Source of the DNA: Paramacrobiotus metropolitanus
Lineage: Eukaryota > Tardigrada > Eutardigrada > Parachela > Macrobiotidae
Direction of reading: 5' to 3'
NCBI RefSeq assembly: GCF_019649055.1
Contig: NW_026570294.1
Span: 372,001-436,000, forward strand
DNA: 64,000 bases
The notes beneath the pieces are model-generated. The model made no database searches. It was given only the letters and a program-made list of their open reading frames with translations, and was not told the DNA's origin. A program made the position numbers and the translations under genes. Position 1 is the first letter of the stretch; every line of letters starts with the position of its first letter. Of this stretch, positions 1 to 10,649 are shown one piece after another.

Positions 1-1040
1 TAAAGATGCGCGCGGGATGGGGTCAGTTTCGGGATTATTATGCAGCGATTATGCCGGTTCTGCGTAACAATGTACTGCACGGCAAACGATCTTTACTGAT
101 CAAAATAAAAATCTTTGTGAACCTTCAGATATGAAAGTATACGTCAGGCGTCTAATTCAGATGCTATACAAAGCATCTCAAAGTCAAACTGCGTTCATAA
201 AAGCATGATTCCGTCTGATGATGCATTCCGAATTTCAGGTAGCAAAGCACAAGTTAAAAATATTTTATTTTTTTAATTTAATAATAAATGGGTAATTTTA
301 AATTTGAACCACAAAAAATAAAAACTTCTTATTACAACACGGTCAAGAGAGACTGAACGCTAGGAACTTGAAATATACCGGTATAGTTACAGAATTGAGA
401 CTAGCAAATTTAATATTGTTAAACGTGACCTTACAAACTAAACGGTTTTGTTGGTATCACGGTGTGTTTCTTGGACCGCCAAATATTTGCTTTATGGTGA
501 ATAACATCCATGCATGAAGAGAAAACCCGCCCATACATTATGCGGCTCTTCCTTGAAGAGCCGCTAACTTTAAGTTATTCGAAGGTTTTGTTGTGGACAG
601 AAAAATAAGAAGACGGCCTTGTACGTACAGATTTGCTCTGAAAAATGTATACAGCAAAGGACAGGACGATAGTTTTGTAGGGTCGAGCTGAAAATACGAT
701 TGTTTTGAAAATACGCATCCGCCTTCGTTGCCCCATTGAAGAATACGCAGATGAATCGTTCGCAACCGGACATAATGGTATAACAAATTAAAACAAAGCC
801 TATTGGCTGGTTTGATTAAACTCTATATAGTGCGAGACCCGGTTTATTTATTAGTCTCCAGTTTTGCGGGACACAACATCTATGTCTAAAAATTAGTGCT
901 GGAACCGAGCACATTTTGCATGCAAACCTGTGCCGTCCAGTATAAATGGTTTAGAAGTGGTTCGTTGGAAATTGGCACTTGCTAGCTTTAATTTCAAAAC
1001 AAATATCTTTCGAATACCAAACTAAAGACATACTTGTGAA
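1..1040. other. Intergenic, left edge
   Basis: No gene is recognised here. Open frames in 538-786 have no family features. The last ~40 bases before 1041 resemble the sequence just upstream of the second Arg/Asp gene copy (about 7765-7809), so the duplication includes a little promoter-proximal DNA. A TATA-like stretch near 823-829 could belong to the promoter of the downstream gene, but this is weak. Confidence 0.5.
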
Positions 1041-2512
1041 ATGTTTATTTCAGTGATTATAGCAGGGATATTATGGATTTCGGTTGTTATATCTGCACCA
1101 GCAGCGAAAGGAAATGCAGGTAGGTACTTGGTAAGTTGGTACGTTTACAACAGTTACAGTACTGCATGCACTTTGCAGAAACATAATAAATAATAAACAT
1201 ACGTACTGTACCTGTATGTATCTTGGTGTACAGACTTAAAATCAACGCTTCGCTTTAGAGTCAGATCAATAGTCATTCGCTAACAATTCAGCATTCATTT
1301 ATATGATAAATTGTTTATTAATAGAGTGTGGTGTCAGCTAGAATTTTGGCAAGTAATATTAATTTCATTGTACCTGGTTTCTCATCCTGAACTATTATGC
1401 AGTACCAGCAGCTGATATCTAGCCGTAAGAATGTAGAACATAATTACAGCATAATATTATACTATAAGGGGAAAAATGTGTCTAGCCGAACCAATCCCTT
1501 GTACTTCTGATGCAAGCCAGCTGGTGGTTTACGTTGTGGCTTGACAGTGTTTTATGTAAAGCGCTGCTATTAAGATTGCAGGTACTGATAACAGGTAAGC
1601 ACCACTCGTACAACTGCTGGTAAACAGGTTAAAACTGTATTATAGCCCGGACCTGCCTGGTGCAGCTAATACCACATGTACCGTCAATGCCGCACAGCCT
1701 TAATAGCAGCGCTTTACATAAAACGCTGTGCAGCCACAACGTAAACCACCAGCTGGCTTACATCAGAAGTACAAGGGATTGGTTCGGCTAGACACATTTT
1801 TCCCCCTGTATGCATACGTTGAAAGTATGATATCAAACTGTATACAGCAATTGTTTGTCTGTTGCAGGCTCGGCGGATATCAAGAAAATAGACACCAATT
1901 ATGGAACGATCATCGATCTAAACTTGCATCTGGGTCGACGTCGTGGCGGTACCCAAAAGTTCCAGTTTCAGATACCACCAGCCAACGGAACAGGGACCGT
2001 GTCAAGCATTCCAAACAGTTAGTTTCTGTATATTAAGCCTACAGAATCATGCCTATATCGACCCATTATCGTTATTTGCCGACCAAACGAAAGAAAGGTC
2101 ACCGAAATTAGACGGCTCTGCACGGTTGATGCTTACAGATGCAGGAGGCAGGCCTGCCGATGACCGTCAGACCGATGGACGCCGAGGCGACACGGACCGG
2201 CGACCGTTTCGTCCGGATGGCGATCGGCATCGTTTTGACAGGGACGGTGATCGGCACGACCGACATGGAGGCCATGGACGCCATCCCGAGCGAGACCGCG
2301 ACCGAGATCACGATCGTGGTCGCGATAGAGATCGGGATCGAAATCGCGACAACCGTCCCGGAGACCGTCATGACCGCTATCCGTACGCAGCATGGCGTCG
2401 ACCGTGGTTTTATGGAGGCAGCCGAAAGGACTCTTCGAAGGGTCGGGATCGATTTCCGCGATGGGATAGTGGCAACGCCGGTGCGATGACGGGCACAGCC
2501 ACTGGTTATTAA
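1041..2512 (+). CDS. Secreted Arg/Asp-repeat protein, copy 1 (three exons)
   Basis: Three exons fit in phase: 1041-1119, 1868-2017 and 2139-2512, giving about 200 residues. The start at 1041 gives a typical signal peptide (hydrophobic core ISVIIAGILWISVVISA, then APAAKG). Exon 2 encodes a short segment of ordinary composition (IDTNYGTIIDLNLHLG, then a basic run). Exon 3 encodes a tail dominated by Arg-Asp and Asp-Arg pairs with some His and Gly, built on a GAYCGN-type hexanucleotide repeat, and ends with a segment including RPWFYGG. I do not recognise the family. It is probably a small secreted or surface protein of low complexity whose mixed-charge tail should be disordered. Intron 1 carries an inverted-repeat insertion. 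A decayed paralogue lies at 7810-8917. A polyadenylation signal at 2967-2972 fits this gene. The exon model is supported by matching exon lengths (79 and 150 bases) in the paralogue. Confidence 0.7.
1468..1805. mobile_element. MITE-like inverted-repeat element in intron 1
   Basis: The arms 1468-1574 and 1699-1805 are inverted copies of each other over about 105 bases with only a few mismatches, separated by a 124-base unrelated core. The ends begin GGGGAAAAATG and finish CATTTTTCCCC. The corresponding intron of the paralogue (7889-8244) lacks it: the flanking sequence, including TATGCATAC, is continuous there. No coding capacity. This fits a non-autonomous DNA transposon. The target-site duplication is not clear by eye. 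Confidence 0.8.
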
Positions 2513-3323
2513 TTTGACAAGGCTATTGAAGTGTTCTACTGCAGAGACTACGAGTAGAAAGCTGATTTAAGAAACTATGTTCTGAAAGTAACTCGGAATG
2601 TATTTGTATATGTTGTGTAAGTATAATACACCAACCACAATTTTGAACCTGACAACATTGACGGTGCGCAAAACAACATCCTACTAATCGTGGTACCAGT
2701 CCGTCCACACGACGAAAGCGCCAAAACGGGTTTAATTAAATTGTATAAAGGGCTTACAGTACTTGCTATGTTTTTGCTCAACATTCGGCACCAGTATCTA
2801 CCGGCAAATCAAAATTTTGTTAAACACGTGAACTTTTTGAATACAGTTTCAACGATCAGCCTTTCGACAGGGCACTATGGTGTGGTTATATAAGTAACTC
2901 GTTCTAAAAACGCCGTACGATGTGAGAGGAACCCTATCATAGCCAATCCAGTATGCGTGGGACCTAAATAAATTATTTCACTCTGCTGGGTGTTGGTACT
3001 TTATCTGTTTAGGTATACAGTCCGACCGCGTTGCCTCCTCTTGTCGGGCATCGCACCCGCTGCGTAGAAAATTAAGCATTGTGTGGGATCTTTGCCGTAA
3101 CTTGAAAGCCGCAGTCTGCAGTAACTTTGCCATAAATAAACACACAAAGGAAGAAAAACCGATTGAAAAGACACATTTAATTCTACAAAAAGAAAAGATT
3201 TCGAAAGAAGTGGTTCATTTACAGACAAAAAGGATTTTGTTTTTTAATTGTAGACGTAATTTCAATGTATGATCGTTTTGAGTGGCGGAACTGTTGCTGT
3301 TATGGTGACCGGGAATTGTTGGA
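2513..3323. other. Convergent 3' intergenic region
   Basis: Lies between the stop of the Arg/Asp gene (+) and the stop of the two-domain protease homologue (-). It holds a good AATAAA at 2967-2972 for the plus-strand gene. No coding sequence recognised. Confidence 0.5.
2967..2972 (+). promoter_or_regulatory. Polyadenylation signal AATAAA
   Basis: A canonical hexamer 455 bases after the stop of the Arg/Asp-repeat gene. It is assigned by position only. Confidence 0.4.
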
Positions 3324-6300
3324 TTAGTCTACAAAGACTGGGAACTGTAAACTGTTGGATTGGTCGTTAGGGTCACCAAAACGCCGTCTAGATTCCACTT
3401 GAACATCGCCCGGCAGAGCATTGGCCACTATCCACGACAAATACAGTGTAACTGCCGTGCTCTGTCCGCCTTGACCGCTTCCGCACGTCTCGCTCGTAAA
3501 GGCCATGACGCCGGCTAAATAGTAGTTGTTGCGGGTGGGATCATAGCATACCAACGGCCCGCCGTTGTCCCCGATGCACTGATCCTGGCCTGTCGCACCT
3601 TGACTGCAACTAAAAGCAACACCCATCGATAACCAGCCGATAGTTGCCATGCAGGGATCGCGGTTAAAGTCTTACAGGTAATTGCTGACGTTAGTGCAAG
3701 TGCTTCCCGAGCAGAACACGGCGCAACTGCCCGACTGTGGGATGATTTTTTGTGTAGTCCACTTCAAGGGTACTGCATTACGGATCGCTGCAAACAAGCC
3801 ATGCAAGAAATAAACTGGATACTCAATTTCTTCTTCTTAAGGCTGGAATTAGTATTATGACTTACGTTTTCCGTTGTTTTCGGTTCCGTAGCCACTAATG
3901 ACGCAGGTATCGTTGAATGCCGGCACTCGGTATGCCAGACATATTGCGCATGCACACGGTTTGTTGACAAGATCGATGGCACTCGATAACGTTAGAATAC
4001 CTTGGAACAATCAATGCACCAAAATAACATTCAGAACGCTTTCGAATTATGACAGGAAGAAGTTTAAGAGCCAAGCCAGCGGCAGGCTAGGCCTGCATCA
4101 GCGCACGCGGACCAACGCGAACATAGTTGCCTTATATGCACCAACCGGCCGGAATATACAGTAACTTTGGAAAAAATGTAGTTACAACGTAAAATTTAAA
4201 GGCTAGAAAACGGAAATAATGGTCGACGAAAACATTTTGCTTCCGGGTTTTTTTGTCGACCTCACCAGAGCAAAATCTTAAGAATCACAGATAACCTATG
4301 CTACGGCTTTTACTTTCGCCCAGGAGCCAGAATTAAACTAAGAAAAGGACTGTGCTGGTCGATGCTGGAACTATCGGAAGAAGACCAAGCATACGGCCTC
4401 CATATATATGCACGCCAACGAGCATTTTTCTTAGTCATGTTGTTGTCCCTTGGTTAACGAAGTATACGGCGGAAAAGGAATAAATGTCTTAACGTTTAAA
4501 TTGTGCATTAAGGCAACATGGTGCTTACCGATGTCGTTATCGTCCGTGGCGAAGACATAACCCGGGTGCAGTGTAACATTTTGCACGGTAAAGGTCTGCG
4601 CACATCCGGTAACATCTTGCGCATTCGATGACGGTGTACTGCTGTCCACTGCTCCGACGGTCACGGTGTACGCCGACGCACTGGAGATCGTGACGCCACT
4701 GGAGGTCACCATGCATGTGCCCGCCGTAAGGATGGTTCGCGTCCCGATAATGATCCCACCGCACGTCGTCTTGCGACCGTTTCCCTGACTGACGACGACC
4801 AAAGCCTGCCAACAGACGACCGAAGCGGTGCTATTGGTCCCACCGAAAATGCGGGACTCCAAGAACGCTTCGGCGTCCCGGCCTTGGCGATGACGGACCG
4901 AGCGAAAGCGCTACGGGTCGTCGAACGCTGATACGGAGCTGCGCGATAAACCCACGATGCCAAACGCATCGATTTGGCCGTTGCCGGGAATACCACATGC
5001 TTCCGGTGTGGCCGTGGGTGGAGTTGGGGTGTTTGTTGTTCCTGGAGGAACGGTAGTGGGAGGGGTGACAGTCGGGTTCGGGAATACGTTAATGTCGCCG
5101 GATAAAGCATTGTCCGAAATCCATTGCAAATACAGTGCTACTTTCGTATTTTGGTTGCCATGCAGGTTGAAAATGCAAAAATCGTCCACCACAGCTATAA
5201 CACCCGCCAAATAATAGACTTTGTTGATCGGGTCCCAACAGACTAGTGCGCCTCCTAAACACATTACGCCATGATAAAAGTTTTTCAGCGCTGGCCAGCT
5301 GGATTTCGATCTGGCCCGCGCTCACGGGCTGAGCCTGGGTCTGAATTTGACCACTGAAAGTCTTAATCTGACTGTGTATTAATGATATGTTACTCTTTTG
5401 TTCTGCCATGTATTCTTATGTTTTTCTTATTTTGTCTTTGTCTTTTGTAATTCTTCTGTTTTTCTTATTTTTATCTTTGCCTTTTTTATGTTATTCTCAA
5501 GTTTTCTTATGCTTTTTTTATGTTATTTTTTTATGATATATTCTTATGTTGTTCCTTGTGTTGAGAATAACATGATAATAACGCAAGAAAACATAAGAAT
5601 AACATAAGAAAAAGATAAGATAAAAAAAGAAACGCAAGAAGATATGAAAAAACATTAGAATAGCATAAGAAACCATTAGAATAAACATAAGGATAACAAG
5701 AGAAGAAGAACATTACGAAACAACACAAGAAACAACATAAGAAATAACATAAGAAAACATAAGAATAACATAAAAATAAAACATAGTCACTTTATTAGTC
5801 AGACTTTCAGTACTGAGACTGAGACTTTAGTAGCCAGACTCAACTTTTTCGGAGTCAGACTAAGCCTCTCAACGCGGCCTTTCGATCTTGCAGTGGAATA
5901 CGGTAGAGTGAATTTGTAATTATATGAACCATTAAAAGATAACATTTCCGTAATGCATGCAGTGGATTAAACATTACCGTCATCTCCAGCACACACGCCT
6001 CCGCCTGGACCCTTTGTACATAAATATTGTGTCCGATTGGTTGTTGTTCCCGTGCTGTCTGCAAATGCTGGACAATGGCTAGTGTCGCTTTGGTCAACAA
6101 CGGTCCGGGCGCCCCATGTCAGCGGAATTGGATTTTCAGGCTCTGCGCAATTAGAAGACTTTTAGGGTAAAACAGCAGCTAAAGCGACCCACAATTAACT
6201 TCTACCGTCCGTGAAGTCCGGAAAACCAAATCCCGTCACCGCGCACATCTCACCGACTGCCGGCTGGCGTGAGCTGAAGCACAGTGTACAGGCGCACGGC

Positions 6301-7045
6301 TTCTGGTCAACATTAATGGCCGTCGTCAGCGTGATAATGCCAATGTCGTTGTCCTTGACCGTGTCGTTATATGCCGGGTGCGTTGTGGCCGATTTCACGG
6401 TGAACGTCTGGGCGCAGTGGGTGGGATCGTAGACGTTGGAAGCCGGGGCGTCGCTGTCCAGGGCACCCACGACCACCTGGATGCGGCTTACCGGTAATGG
6501 AGCTCTGGGAAAGTGGTCAGTAGCTCTGCTCACGTAACGTGCTGCTGGTTCAAATAGAGCGTGGCGTATTACCTCGTAGTTTCATCCAGCAAGCAATGGG
6601 CGGTGGTCAAGATGGTCTGACTGCCGATGATCACGCCGCCGCATATCTGTCGCCTACTGGTAAGCAGTCCGGTTGGTATTGTCGACACAATGAATGCCTG
6701 CCAATGCGTTTGTTTAAACAATACGCTTTTCACGAAAAAGAGTAAGAAGAACAACGCGAAACCGTAGTTGGCGCGTGTACAATCTATGCGGTAAGATTCG
6801 TAAGATGTTTACACCCGGCAGCCAAAAACCGTACCTGAGCAGATACAGGAAAGCGCGACTGCATTGCATTTTAACGCCACTGACTGCATCGCTAACGAGG
6901 TTGTTTAAATTTATCTAAGACACCTCTTTATCGTGGATTGGCCGAAGAGTGTATCCCATTGCTCACGGGTGATGTTCCGCCGGAATATGCTGTGTGAGTC
7001 GTATGTTAAGTTTAACAGACAGAGAAAAAACAGCACGTAATGCAT
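3324..7045 (-). CDS. Two-domain S1 serine protease homologue, catalytically dead
   Basis: Exons in coding order: probable signal exon from 7045 to about 6931 (starts MHYVLFFLCLL); about 6725-6573; 6504-6206; 6142-5978; 5254-4994; probably 4882-4529; 4000-3866; 3772-3676; 3609-3324. Every joint after 6573 keeps frame. Domain 1 has WQAF, the His motif (TTAHCL) and the Asp motif (DNDIGI), but the Ser motif reads AGDDGGAL, so Ser is Asp. A Pro/Thr linker follows (about 5090-5010). Domain 2 starts RIFGGT; its His motif reads TAGTCM (His is Thr), it keeps DDNDIG, and its Ser motif reads GDNGGPL (Ser is Asn). Both domains therefore look non-catalytic, as in serine protease homologues that act as binding or regulatory partners; the role here is inferred. 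In-frame stops at 3672-3674 and 4911-4913 fall inside the proposed introns (66 bp and 111 bp). The 66-bp intron is well supported because removing it aligns both domains at YLC..G. The 4.9-kb joint, the first intron and the domain 1 activation site are uncertain. Confidence 0.75.
5350..5815. repeat. Imperfect inverted repeat of CATAAGAA-type sequence in an intron
   Basis: The left half (about 5350-5560) is T-rich with repeated TTCTTATGTT words. The right half (about 5565-5815) is A-rich with repeated AACATAAGAA words, the complement. The outer ends are also complementary (CTGAAAGTCT near 5354 against AGACTTTCAG near 5802). It sits wholly within the 723-bp intron of the protease homologue. It looks like a decayed foldback element or an expanded low-complexity hairpin. 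Confidence 0.65.
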
Positions 7046-7809
7046 GGTATCGCAAAAAACTTCTTCGAACGGACAACACTGACACTCGTACTCCAAAAAA
7101 ATGGTTTTACACTATTAAAAATTTGTTGAAGATAACAAAAGAAAGTTCGATCGTCAACCTTGCTACCGGAACTGTTTTTTTCTGCTTGGCTAATCAAAAA
7201 CGTTCATCGTGTCCGTAACCCTTTTCTTACGTGACGCAGTTTGCTCGGTAGCGCTCAAATCAGTAATATCAAAAACAGTATACAGTATTTGAGAGGCAAA
7301 AAATAACTGATTACATCTGCTTCCGGTGCAGCTGTGCCCGCGTTTCCGCGCTGGATTTTAGTACTGATCTGGTGCTGGTAAGTACCGTATTCTGTACCGG
7401 TAAATAGCGTCTCAACAGTTTCTCGCCGTATTTCGGGCCAGTAGAGCTACGATTAGCCGAGTAGATTTCGGTCCGAACGGTCAACTGGTTTGGAACCCAA
7501 ACGGTAGAACAGATAGTTCAGGAAAAATATTTTTGCTGTCGCCTTGTTGGTCGCCTTGTTCTGGGCGCCGCCGCTGCTCCGGAGCTCTCATGGATGGGAT
7601 CACAGCAGGTGACAAGGCAATAATGTATATGCGTAACGCTGACAACGCGTGCGTCCCAAGCCAGACAGAATTCTTCCTCTTTCCCTTGGAGTTAACATAT
7701 CAGGACGAGATAAACCCCGCACGGTACCGGTTGCGTTCCGGTAGTCGGAACCGAGTATTTTTTTAAAGCAAATATATTTTCAGTACCGAACTAGGTACAT
7801 ACTACCGAA
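7046..7809. other. Intergenic
   Basis: Spacer between the divergent protease homologue and the second Arg/Asp copy. No gene recognised. It should contain the promoter of the minus-strand gene, but no clear core motif is visible. Confidence 0.45.
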
Positions 7810-8917
7810 ATGTTTATTTAAGCGATAGCCGCATTGATATTATGGATTTCGGGTGTTATATCTGCACCACCAGCGAAAGCATCTGCAGGTAGGTGCATAA
7901 ACTTAAAATCAACGCTTCGCTTTAAAATGAGACGAATGGCCATTCGTCAGCGATTCAACATTCATTTATGTGATAAATAGTTTACTGCAGTAATAGAGTG
8001 CTGTGTCAGCTAGAATTTTGACTCAAGTGATATTAATTTTATTGTATGTACCTGGTTCCTCGTCCTGATCCCTATTATGCGTACCAGCAACTGAAACCTA
8101 ACAATAAGTAATGCACTCGTACTGTATAATATAAAAATAATATACAGAGTATTGCACTATGCTGTCTATGCATACATTTGAAGTAATTAGAATGATATCT
8201 AGCTGTCTATGCTACTGTATGCTGTAAATATTTGTCGGTTTCAGGATCGGTAGATATCAGGAAAATAGACACCAATTATGGAACGATCATCGATTAGAAC
8301 TTGCATTTGGGCCGACGCCGAGGCGGTATCCAAAAGTTTCAGTTCCAGTTACCATCAGCCAACGGAACAGGGACCGTGCCAGGCACTTCGGACAGTGAGT
8401 TTTACTGTGCTCCAGTAAATTCAGGTTACAGAATTATGCCTACGTCTACTGGTTAATGAGTGGTTATCGTTATTTACCGACCAAACGTATGAAGGGACAC
8501 TGCAGTTACACAGCAGTGCAAGATTGATGTTTTGCAGATGCAGTAGGCAGACCTATCGATGACCGTCGGACAGGTGGATGTCGAGGCGACATCGATCGGT
8601 GGCCGGACGGTGATCGGCATCGATTTGACATGGACGGCGATCGACACAAGCGACATGGAGGCCATGAACGCCACTCTGAGCGAGACCGCGACCCAGATCA
8701 CAACCGTGGTCGCGACAGCGACCGGGATCGAAATCGGGATCGCGATCGCGACAACCGTCATGACCGCTATCCATACGCAGCACGGCGTCGACCGTGGTTT
8801 TATGGAGGCAACCGAAAGGACTCTTCGGAGTGTCGGGACAGATTTCCGTGCATGATAGGATATATAGTGGTAGCGACGGTGATCGAGATGACGATCGCGA
8901 GCGCAGCCCATGCATGA
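7810..8917 (+). pseudogene. Arg/Asp-repeat secreted protein, copy 2, decayed
   Basis: This is a paralogue of 1041-2512 with the same exon layout: 7810-7888 (79 bases), 8245-8394 (150 bases) and 8538-8917, at equivalent splice sites. Codon 4 is TAA (7819-7821) where copy 1 has TCA. Another stop, TAG, lies at 8295-8297 where copy 1 has CTA. The Arg/Asp exon is still open and ends in a different C-terminus (CMIGYIVVATVIE) from copy 1. The two stops at homologous codons, with exon lengths unchanged, indicate loss of coding function by point mutation. No downstream in-frame ATG would restore a signal peptide. Intron 1 is about half the length of that of copy 1 because it lacks the inverted-repeat element. 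Alternative: an unannotated different first exon, for which I see no evidence. Confidence 0.75.
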
Positions 8918-10649
8918 CTGTAACAAAATCCTTTTTTGAGGACCATACTTCCACTTTTGGAAGTATTTGCAGTGTATAAAATGCCACAGGTTGTGCATCT
9001 CATATCGTGCTGATGGTTAGTGCGTCGTGAGTGGACGCGTTCAATAAATTAAGAGTGTCATCTTAGAAATTTCTTTAGGTTATTGTGGAAATATGGTCTT
9101 CTTCACGGTCGTCACGACTTTTATTTCACAGGTAGTATGCCTGCTTAATAGTTCACTAATGTTCTCCAAAACTATCCGGCTTACAGTATAGCTTTATTTT
9201 CAGTACCATCGGAAAAAAAGATTATGATTACAACCACGGGTGACTGTTATGTGTGAACAGCATTATAATATAGCACTTAACGAAAGAATAAGTTGCTCCG
9301 TGCAGCAAATCGATCGAGGTATCGGTGAATTCCTGGAAGGCGAGTTTCTGACTGATAGTTGCGATCACTCATTCGCACTTGACGGGCAGCGTGATGAGAT
9401 TGCCGTTATACTGTAGTCGACCCTGACGCAGTCATGGCTGTTGCAAAAGGGATCTGCGTTGGCATCTTCCGACTTGTACTACTCGTAGCTGATGGCAACA
9501 AGTCCTGCGTGCTGTGAGGGCGCAGAACCTGGCGTTCAAAGGGCTCGTATAGTACCGGCACCGTCATGATAAGTCAACGTCGGGCCGCCAAAGATCTGGC
9601 CCCAGGAAATTGGGCTTGAATAGGCACAGTTCGGGCACAGAGATTTATAAAGGTCATCGGCTATAGATAACTGGTAAGCGTATCTCTGAAGCCAGAACTA
9701 TAAATACACCGCTGATACACGTCAAAGGTGCCGACTCCATGAGGCTAAAAGGAAACTGGCGAAATTAATAATCACGCACGGTTTAAGAAGTAATCGCTCG
9801 TAATAGTCCTCGAAGTATCGCTAAATTTACTGTAAACTTTGCACGACAGGGCCGCGTTTTTAAAGGTTATGTTAAACCCGCCATGGTAAAGCGGTATTGG
9901 TAACGGTCGTGACACTGGCGCTACTTATCGTACTTGTAACAACATATTCAGCATTCACGTTTTGCTCCGACACGTAGTGCAGTCGTTGATGCACGAATCT
10001 GAATCGGTTGAACGCTTGTCTATATATAATAATTGTACCACCAGTACCAGTACCACAAGCACCACCAGAAACCTGTACCATTACCTAGAATTTGATATCT
10101 GTACTAGTACAGTACATCTGCACTGAGCGCACAGGTGCCACTATTAAGGCTAAAATGTCTGTCGCCTCGAAGCTCTTTCCGTAATAATTTTCCAATTCCA
10201 CAGATCCACTTAATTCTATTTACTAGTGGTACTGAAAAATCGCGCTCAATGCAAATGCTGTGGTGAATAATTACATGGTACTAGTGAACAATCAAAAATT
10301 TAATCCGGATACATAATCGACTGCGCTGCGGAAAAATGGCCGGCAAGATGTTAACAATCATTGATGGTCTGCAAACTCTGCACAGATTTCTTCAGCCGTT
10401 CCGCAGTACGCAGACTGCCGTTGTAGTGTACTGGTCAGCAGCATCCGTTGTTCGATGACCCGCCGTTACCGGATGCACTGGCTAAGAACGGCCACCGCGG
10501 TGACCACTGATTCGGCACTGGCTGTCTTCGGTCCTCGCTTCAACGGTGCGACAAAGTATATTTGACCATTTGGTTGTGGTTTTTCAATAACTGCTTCTAC
10601 TATGTACTAATTCATAATCGTTACCTTTAGTCCAATTCTGGTCATAAGA
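8918..10649. other. Intergenic with a possible coding remnant
   Basis: No intact gene. A minus-strand stretch at about 9363-9635 looks like a broken coding sequence and is listed separately. 10025-10080 has a short ACCAGTACC/ACCACCAG simple repeat. The region just before 10650 should hold the promoter of the kinase gene. Confidence 0.45.
9363..9635 (-). pseudogene. Possible fragmentary coding remnant, family unknown
   Basis: In one minus-strand frame, protein-like stretches (WGQIFGGPTLTYHDGAGTI, then AGLVAISYE and NADPFCNSHDCVRVDYS) are interrupted by two stops. A third piece (YNGNLITLPVKCE) is in another frame. The composition with spaced Cys looks like a real extracellular domain after frameshifts and stops. 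I cannot name the family. It may also be chance. Confidence 0.3.

Noticed and set aside
2108-2393. Minus-strand open frames opposite the Arg/Asp exon
   Set aside because: They follow from the hexamer repeat, which leaves several frames open, and have no start context or splice partners.
3672-3674. In-frame TAA taken as evidence of a pseudogene in protease domain 2
   Set aside because: A 66-bp GT-AG intron (3675-3610) covers it and restores alignment between the two domains across the YLC..G region.
6757-6790. RIDCTRANYG stretch as the activation site of protease domain 1
   Set aside because: A stop lies just upstream with no AG between, so this segment cannot start an exon in the needed frame.
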